This document shows positions 26,579 to 35,500 of a stretch of 64,000 nucleotides of DNA, piece by piece (the stretch's first letter is position 1; every line of letters starts with the position of its first letter). The notes beneath the pieces were generated by a model. That model was not told where the DNA came from. It worked only from the letters and a program-made list of their open reading frames with translations, and searched no databases. Source of the stretch: Macrotis lagotis (Eukaryota; Chordata; Mammalia; Peramelemorphia; Peramelidae); NCBI RefSeq assembly GCF_037893015.1, contig NC_133666.1:653160957-653224956 (forward strand), given 5' to 3'. The position numbers and the translations under genes were made by a program.

Positions 26579-29500
26579 TATTCAATAGTAAGAAGCTCCT
26601 TTTGTTGTTCATGATTCCAAGGATGCTCCATAGTGAAGTGAGAACAACACTAGATTTGAAGCCAAAGGGCCAAGGTCAAATCCTAGCTCTTCCTTGGCCA
26701 AGTCATTCCCTCTTTCATGGCTCAATTAAGGGATGGACTGGCTGACATCTAGGATTCCATGATCTTGGTTCTGTGAATCTAATGCAGAGATGCTATAGAT
26801 CCTTGCTAGAAAAATAAATGGGGACAGACCCATAGACTCTCTTCTGGACTATCTCTGTTAAGTAGAAACAGATAATTGAAAATAACCTCAAAATAAAATA
26901 TAGCACTCCAGTCACCAGGGCTAAGAGCATGGAATCAAACTACTAGAGCAGCTTCTTTTCCTACTTATACAAAATAAAATGCGTTTAGAAATCAAAGCCA
27001 AATGTGTTCAACAATTCAAGGGAATCAGTTTGTCAAATACCTACTCATTGGGTTCAAATACTTTATCCTCTTTGATTTTCTCTCCAGATAACTCAGTCCG
27101 TTTTCGCAGTCGCTCTGGCCTTCGATAGGGGCCTGTATGCCCTAGTACGCTTTGATCTATTTCCTTCTTCACACTTTCAACTCCCTAAAGAAAAGCATAT
27201 TTATCCACAATATCATAAAAAATCTACCAGTCAAACTGGTAGTCAAACTGAATCCCTCCCTAACCCTCTCCCAAATTGTTGGGATTTGTTGAAGATGATA
27301 ATCCAAAACATTTTTGTATTTGAATTCCAGGGAAGAGTGGGTAGGTAGCATGTCTACTCTACTCATGCAAACACAAAATATTACTATTATGTATTTGCAC
27401 AATTTGATTTTGGCCTTTATTATTTTGTTTCCATATATGTTGCAAATTTTTTGGACAACAAAATAAATTTCATTCCATTCCTTTTTTTTTTTTGGGGGGG
27501 GGGGTTGCAAGGCAAATGGGGTTAAGTGGCTTGCCCAAGGCCACACAAGCTAGGTAATTATTAAGTGTCTGAGGCCGGATTTGAACCCAGGTACTCCTGA
27601 CTCCAGGGCCGGTGCTTTATCCACTGCGCCACCTAGCTGCCCCTATTTCTGAGAATACTACCAGGGTCCCAAGGCCAATGAGTCTGAAGAAGAAGCAAGA
27701 GGTTCTGTATCTTTCTCTAAACTGATCAGCTTTGGGGCTGCATAAGAGGAGAGAAGTTCTATAAATATTTAGCTGAAAAAAAAAATCACAACTCTCTTTG
27801 CCTCAGGTTCTCCATCAGGAAAAATCTTAAAAATGATTAAAGCACAAAAGGAGAGAAGGGCAAGCTCAAAGACATTCTAGTTCTATCAAGTACCTAATAT
27901 TAAGTCCTTTCACTGTTCTGGGACCCCCATTTCCTCATCTCTAGAGTAAGATTGTTCGATAAGCTGAACACTAGGGCTCCTTCCAGTTACAGAATCTGTG
28001 ACCTGATTCTATCTGGGCTGCCCCAGCACTGGCTTACCTGAGAAATGGCTTTGAAGGCAGCTGTTTTGCCCAGCTTCTCCCCACCTTTAGACACTGACTC
28101 TGCAGACTGCTTGGCTGTTTTGGCTGCTTCTTCCATGCCTTCTAGGATTTTTCGGCCAAGATCACTTTTACTTACTTCATCGAAACTCTAGCACAAGAGA
28201 CAAAGTGATTAGGGTCCTCAAAATGCAGTCTATATTCCAAGACCCTGCCAATTCTTCTCCGGCAGTTACAGAAAAGTATAACATAAGTATAACATGTCAC
28301 CAGTGGCCTTATTCTCAATAGATTCACTCAGGCCCATTGTCGAACTGGGGTATAGGGCTGGCTTCAGACAAGTTCCCAGGTTTGGTCATTAAGGTAGAGA
28401 GGATTCTAGGGAAGTCCAGGTCAAACTGGGATTTCCCCCTAAGTCCACACAGAACAACTCCCAGCAGTGGCCTCATCCTCCCCCATCCTCAAAGATTCCC
28501 CTCAAATGAGAGGTTAGCTTAGGTACAATGAGCATCCTGGCTCAGTTCTAACTTCTCAGACTGGCTCCCAGTATCTGCAGCAACCTAGGGATCCAGCAAA
28601 TAAAGCAGGGAGCCCTCAGGTTAAAACCTACCCTGGGACATTCAAGACAATTCAGCTTGCTTACACACCCAATTAATCAACAAGTATTTATTAAATCCCT
28701 ACAATACAAAGACACTGTGGCAGGTACTGGGGATAGTATATCAATAATGCAAGGTATTGAGGACACAAGAACTTACAATTTCCGGAAAGGATACATGTTG
28801 ACAGATAAGCAAATACAATAAATAAATACAATATAAATACAGGGTGATTGGGGGAATCAGGAAAGGTTTTTTGAAGAAGTTAGCACTAGTTTCAAGAGGG
28901 AGGGAAAGGAATTGAAAGAAAATGAGGGAAAGAAAGGAGAAGGAAGAAAAGATAGGAAAAAAACTGTTTCTAAAAGCAATTCATAAAACAGTGCCTGACT
29001 CATTCATTTCTTCAGCAAATACGCATTAAATGTCTACTAAGTATAAAACATCATGCTCATGGATAGAGAAAATATAAAAATTAGATAAAATATGCAGTCT
29101 GCCCTCAGGAAGCATACAGTCTGGTACAAGCAAATGAAACAAATTATGTAATACATAACAAGAGCAGATGCCCAACAGAGAGGTAAAGTACTATGTGAGC
29201 TACAAGATAGAGCAAAATCAAAGAAGGTTCATGGAGACAAAAGCCTAGGACGTGCACTTTAAAGGACATAGTACGGAAATCAGAGAAGAGGATAAAGGAA
29301 AGTGAGAGCCAAGGTAGAGAGGCAGAGACAGAACATTGGGGAGACAATCTCATGTAGTTCAACTGAAGAACAGAATGGGGGGGGGGGGGAATAGTCAGAT
29401 TAAAACTGGGAGGACAGAACATCTTGGAGAACTTCCTGATACCAGGAGGTGGCAGTAAGCCAGTGAAGGCTTTTGTCAAGACCACATTCTAGTCACTCAC

Positions 29501-32500
29501 CTCTTTCACTGTACCTGTGAGTGCTCCAATTTTTTTCCTGATTACTTCAGATGTTTTGACTGTTTCAGACTCAATGGTTTTCTATAACAGAGAGAAGATC
29601 AGTTTTGTTAAGAGAAAAATTAGTCACCAATTTAATTTTTAATAGGGCTAGAACCAACCAGAAAAGTTCACGCTTTCCCTGGCAGTCTATTGCCAGTCCT
29701 TCTGCCCCTCTCAATTCCATGTTCACAGACTTGCCTTTCTTCTTTACCTAATGGGGACCTTGGAGCTGCTCCAGAGCTGTGGTACAGGGGAGAATGGGCA
29801 ACTCTCCCACAGGCAGTTCAAAGACGGCTGCACTAGTGCTGGCCCAGGCCCTCTTTTGAAGGCTCAGGCTAGCCCTTGAGTCATCAACCTGCCTGGGCCA
29901 AGTGGAAAGCCATGTTCCTCTTGTCACAGTTAACCCACATGGTATCAAATCATTCCAGGACAAATAATCCCTTTTGTCATCTGACTTTGTCTCTTTTCCT
30001 GTCCACTTCATGACAAATCAACCTTGTTGCCACTCTCACCCCTGACTGTGCCATTTATTGATATTACATATAATAAAACCTAATATTCTACATTGTTTAA
30101 ATTCTTTTACATGTCACATCAACTGTCTGACCCATGAGAATTCCATGGTCTCTAATATCACCCCACAAAAAGGGTGTTACCAAGGTAAAATTAGGAAATA
30201 CCAAAAAAATCAATTTAGCCACTGTGCTGCAGCCCAAGATGTAATTCTCCAGTGGATGCTTGCTGTGGATCTTTTTGTTAAATCAAAGCCTTTGACAGGC
30301 TAAGAGTAGCTTGCGACCTTTAATAGTTAGGTATTTCAAGTTCAATGAGACTCATCAATGAAATGAAAATTCATTGTTGCAGAGCAATGAGAGCAGATCT
30401 GGAATTATCCTATAAATTTTTAAAATTGGGTTTTTGGGGACCAAAAAATTATGAGACAATCAAGCAAAGGTCCTTTCCTTGTGTGACTCTACCAGTAAGT
30501 ATGTGAAGAACCAAAAAAGTCTAAAAAGACTTTTGAAGTCACTTAACTTACCCAGTCCTCTATTAAGAATCCCCAATATATAATATTCTTGATGTGGACC
30601 ATTGAGCCACTGCTTGAAAGGGAAATACACTGTCTCCTAAAGCAATCTATTGTACTTATATCTAAAGACTAAATTTTTCCTTAATCAAACCCTACTAGCT
30701 AATGAAATAGAAATAATGGGCTGGAAGTCAGGAGACCTGGGTTTAGGTCTGCACTGCCACTGAACAGGCATGTCATCTTAAACAAATTATATCTTTTCAT
30801 GGAGCAAAGAGCTGGGACAAAAAGTCCCTTCAGGGAGCTTGATGCATTTTTTAGCTCTAGCATTGTGAATTTATGAATCTCAGTCTTCCCCGCATTTTCA
30901 AATACAAAAAATGAACTAGCACTAAGTTCTCTTAAATGACTTACATATTTTCTTCGGGCTTCCTGAAGTGCATCTGATTCTTCTAACTTCTTAGCTTCAT
31001 CTCTGAATTTTTTAATACTTTCTTTCATTTCCTTGTTTTTTGCTAATTCTTGTTTGATATTTTCTATCAAGCCAGATAGGAAACTTTTCCTGCTTCCAGA
31101 AGAATAACACTTTGCCTAAATAAAAATGTAAAGAAAAATCATCATTATCTGTGGGAAAAAACTGAAGCACAGAACTTCCCCCAACATAAAACTTAATGTG
31201 AAATCGAACATCCATAGGAACTTAAATCTAGTTTCTATTTTTAAAATATAAAAAAAGGTTGGCCATTTTCTTCCCTTTGAATTCTTGTTATCCCAAATCC
31301 CAAAAAAGAATGCTTAGAACTGATCAGGGTCTACCTGAAGGATCTGAACAAAGAGGACAGTGCAATTTATATTTATGCAGCCTCAGGGCTCAAGAGTATT
31401 TTTAGGTTCATCTTTTTTTTTTTTTTGGTTTTTGCAAGACAAATGGGGTTAAGTGGCTTGCCCAAGGCCACACAGCTAGGCAATTATTAAGTGTCTGAGA
31501 CCAGATTTGAACCCAGGTACTCCTGACTCCAGGGCTGGTGTTTTATCCACTGTGCCACCTAGCTGCCCCCTTAGGTTCATCTTGTAGTCAGTTTTTTTGT
31601 ATGAGCTGGTAGCTAGCCATGTCTCCCTCTCTATAATACTTGAACAATTCCCTTTTTTGAACTAGATCAATGCAGGATTTTCTAAATGCTATCTTCTCAG
31701 CTCTGGTGTTCTCTTGGACTCGACTCCATCTTCCATCATGATAACCATTCTCCATTCACAAAATACACTCTTTTAGAAATGGGAGGGCACCATATAAAGG
31801 CTGACTCTGCAGGTCTAAGCAGCACTGCTCTGGCTGCTTCCTTACATCAACAAACTGTGACAGAGCACCAGCCTTGTTGATGAGAGACCTGAAGAAATAA
31901 AACATGGTATCTGCTCTCAAGGAGCTTGGCAAGAGCAGGGAGGCACACACAAAAAAAGACGTGATGATGTGACATCTAGGCTGGGCCTTCAACATGTGGA
32001 AATAGTATCTATGTTATGTGCATGTATATATGAATGCATCCCAAGTGTGTAGGGAACAATACAAATTAAAGTGTAGACTGCAGGGAAGCACAGGACAGGA
32101 ATAATCAGTTTTGGTTAAGCTTAATTTATGTTCAGTCATTTTTCAGTTGGGTCTTTGTGACCCTATTTAGGTTTTTTTGGCAAAGATGGGAGTGGTTTGC
32201 ATTTCCTTCCTCAGTTTGTTTGTTTGATGAGGAAGTTAGGCAATCAGGGCAAAGTGACTTGTCCAGGGTCATACAACTAGCAAGTATTGGAAGCTGAATT
32301 TGAACTCAGGAAGAAGAGTCTTCCTGAATCCAGGCCCAGAACTGGGAGAGGCGGAAGAGGAATATTTCAGTCAGGCTGAAAAGGCAGTAGATTGGCACTA
32401 GATAATGGAAGATCTTGAATGTCCAATTTCATCCACAAGAGAATAGAACATCAATGAAGGTTCATAAGCCAGGAAATAATGTGACCCAAATTGTCCGTGA

Positions 32501-35500
32501 AAGAATATATGATTCTAGCAACAGGGTTAAGGCTAGATGATCTTAAAGGTCCCTTCTGTGATTCTACATTCCACAGACAAGTGGAAGTCTAAGTCTGGAG
32601 TTCAGGATAGAGGTCTCTGCACTGTCAAAGGTAGAAAGGATCTTAGAAGCCATCTAGTTCAAATCCTGAACAAGAATCCCCTCTATCAAAAAAATAAAAA
32701 GTAACGAGCCAGACATTCAAGACCTTCCATAATCTAGTACCAACCTATGTATGATCTTCTCCAGGATAAACACCCTTTATTTCTTCAAATGATCTTCATT
32801 CCCTATAATCATTTTGGATGCACTCCTCTGGACACTTTCCAACTAGCCAATCACTTTCTTTCCTAACTAAAAGATTATGCCCACAGTAGGAGCTTAATAT
32901 TTGCTGTATTCATCATTGTGGGTCTCAGATTTTTCCCTGTAAAATGAGGAAATTTGACAAGATTATTGCAACATTCCATTCCAGCTTTAATCCCAAGGAT
33001 TCTTCACTTTTCACACAAGCATTTCCCACCACCAGTGTCTGGATTAATGTTCAAATCTGAGATCTTCACAGACCATGTCCCCATATCCACTTGTTTATTG
33101 GGCTATTCTTCAGTTATAAAACCTTTTATGTATTCCTACACTGCCACAAATTTCAAACCCTTTTATCCCTTCAGGTTCCACATGGTTTGGCCCTGACCTA
33201 TGTTCCAGACTTTTTTTTCTACAAATGAGACTCTTCCCTCAACTTGTGTCTGTATTTCACCTCTTCCCCTTCTCATGATACATCTCTACCTGAAATCTCC
33301 TACACAATCTCCATCCTTCAGGACTCTCAAGACAAAAAGGAGTTTCTCCACTTGAACTTGATTTGTACTCATATCAACTCCTATAATACACATGTAATAG
33401 CAAGTAAAATGTGTGTGATGTCCCACCCACTGGAGTCATAAACTCCACTGAGGGTAGAGACCAGTCTTACCTATTCTCCATCCTCCCACTCTACCCCTCC
33501 CCAGTATTAAGGCAATTCCCTGCACACGAAAGGTAGTAAGTTCATATTTGATGAATGAGTTTTGAAAATGGCATTACAGACAAGGCCACACAATTCAGGT
33601 AGTACACTACCTTCAAAAGTACTCTGCCCAGATATTAACTAAGCATCCTAGGAGCTGAAGCATTCTCAGCAGTGCCCACCACATTGCCAAAGGAGATCAC
33701 TTTCTGATCTCTCCCAGAAGAATCCCTTCTTTGCCCTCTAAGATCCCTGGAGAGCAGAGGAAACCTGTGTCACTTACCAGTGGCAGGTCTAAGCCTGGAC
33801 TGCATATTCGAAAGACAGGACTATAGGACACTAGCACAGGGCACCAGCCAGTGAAAAGCTGGGTCCCACTGCCAAGGCATCTCTAGAATCAGGGGGAAAA
33901 AAAGTAAAAAAAAAAAGACATAAATTATTATTTTACCTCTGAAAGAAAAGAGAAAGGATAAGAATATTCTTATCAATTTGTTCTATGTCAAATGAAGAGC
34001 AACAGTGATAAGATATCAAGACAGGGATTTGCATAAAGTACATTCTGGTTCCTAGGTCACAGGAAGAATGCAAACTATGGAATGTCAGCTTGGGTAAAAG
34101 ATATTGCCTCCTTTTTTAATTCTTCCCCTTCCACTTTGTCCCCCCCCCCCTTTGCTGCCAGCTCCCTCCAACCCTCTTCCAGCTGTTTCTCTAGTTGCTG
34201 TCAATTTTAACTAGGAACTGATCTGGGAGAAAACCCTATTAAATTTACAAAAATCTATTGAAACTATTACCAATTCATACCCAGTTTTTTTATACTGATA
34301 AAATTTGCCTAAACTGAGAACAAAGAAGGAGAAATCCTAGATCTCCTAACTTCCAAGCTCCGAATTCCATCTACTTTCTTACCCTGTAAATTTGGACCAA
34401 TGAGAATTGAATAGGCATCCCATTTTAGTGTCAAGTGCACTGGATTAGAATAGAATCTTTTGTTTAGAGACTTGATGTTTCTGTGTGTGTGTGTGTGTGT
34501 CCTTGAAAAAAGATCAACTCTTCTCTAGGTCTCATTTTCTTCATCTATAAAATGTAAGAGCTGGAGGAATAACCCCTGAACCCTTCCCACTCTAAATTCT
34601 AGAGTCCTGAGGCTTAAAGTAGACCAAAAAAAAACCCAACAAAAAAAAAAACCAAACAAAACCCTGATGAAGATATTTAGCCAGAAACCTTTTTCTTCCC
34701 CTGCCCTCCCTTTTCTCCCAGGTTCCTTCCATTCTTTCTAGCTCTCCGAATCAGACTTTTGTTATTTCATTCAGATTCAGTTCAAAATGACATTATGTGT
34801 TTGGAGAAACAAATATGAAAGGCAGAATTTATTGTGTTTTGAGATCTTTTATTTCTTTTTTTGCAAGGCTATGGGGTTAAATGACTTGTCCAAAGTCACA
34901 TAGCCAGGTAATTAAGTATCTGAGGCTGCATGTGAGCTCAGGTCCTCCTGATTTCAGGGTCACTGCTCTATCTACTGTGCCACCTAGCTTCCCCATTAAG
35001 ATCTTTATTTCTACTTTTTTTCTGTCAGAAACTGAGGTCTTCAATTTTGTGTTTCTTGGAGCAGCAGGAAGCAATGGGTAATATCAGCTCTACCTAACCT
35101 GATTTGTGACTTGGGCAAGTCCCATCCCATTTCTGGGCCCCAGTCTCCCACCCCTACTTTCTTTTACTGGTTGCAGAATCAGGAACAGAATCATGGTCTC
35201 CTGTTTTTCTTCTAATACTTTTAGATGAAGTCACCCAATGCCACGAGATTCTGCTGCCTCTGCCTTTTTAAGTCCTGGAAGTTCAGTGATACAATTTTGC
35301 AATGTTTTTATGTTTCAAGAGCAGCTAAAGGAGAGACTAAATGAATCATGTCAGGTTTAGGGGGAGGGGGACCTGGATTCAAGTTTAGTTTATACTTAAC
35401 TGCTTTCCCCTGAAAGGTAAAATATGGCTCCTTTACTTCACATAAATTCTGACAACCTTCTCCCCCAGTGATACTTTATCCCCTCACAGAGAAGAGGATC

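Larger units (their letters stand above)
26296..27044. other. TIMM44 intron 6
   Basis: 749 bases with a (GT)n run at 26535-26577 and a MIR-like remnant at 26640-26780. Confidence 0.8.
31116..33777. other. TIMM44 intron 2
   Basis: 2.7 kb with two SINEs (31415-31570, 32131-32345) and L2-like remnant text at 32640-33560. Nothing recognised in 31590-32130. Confidence 0.65.
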
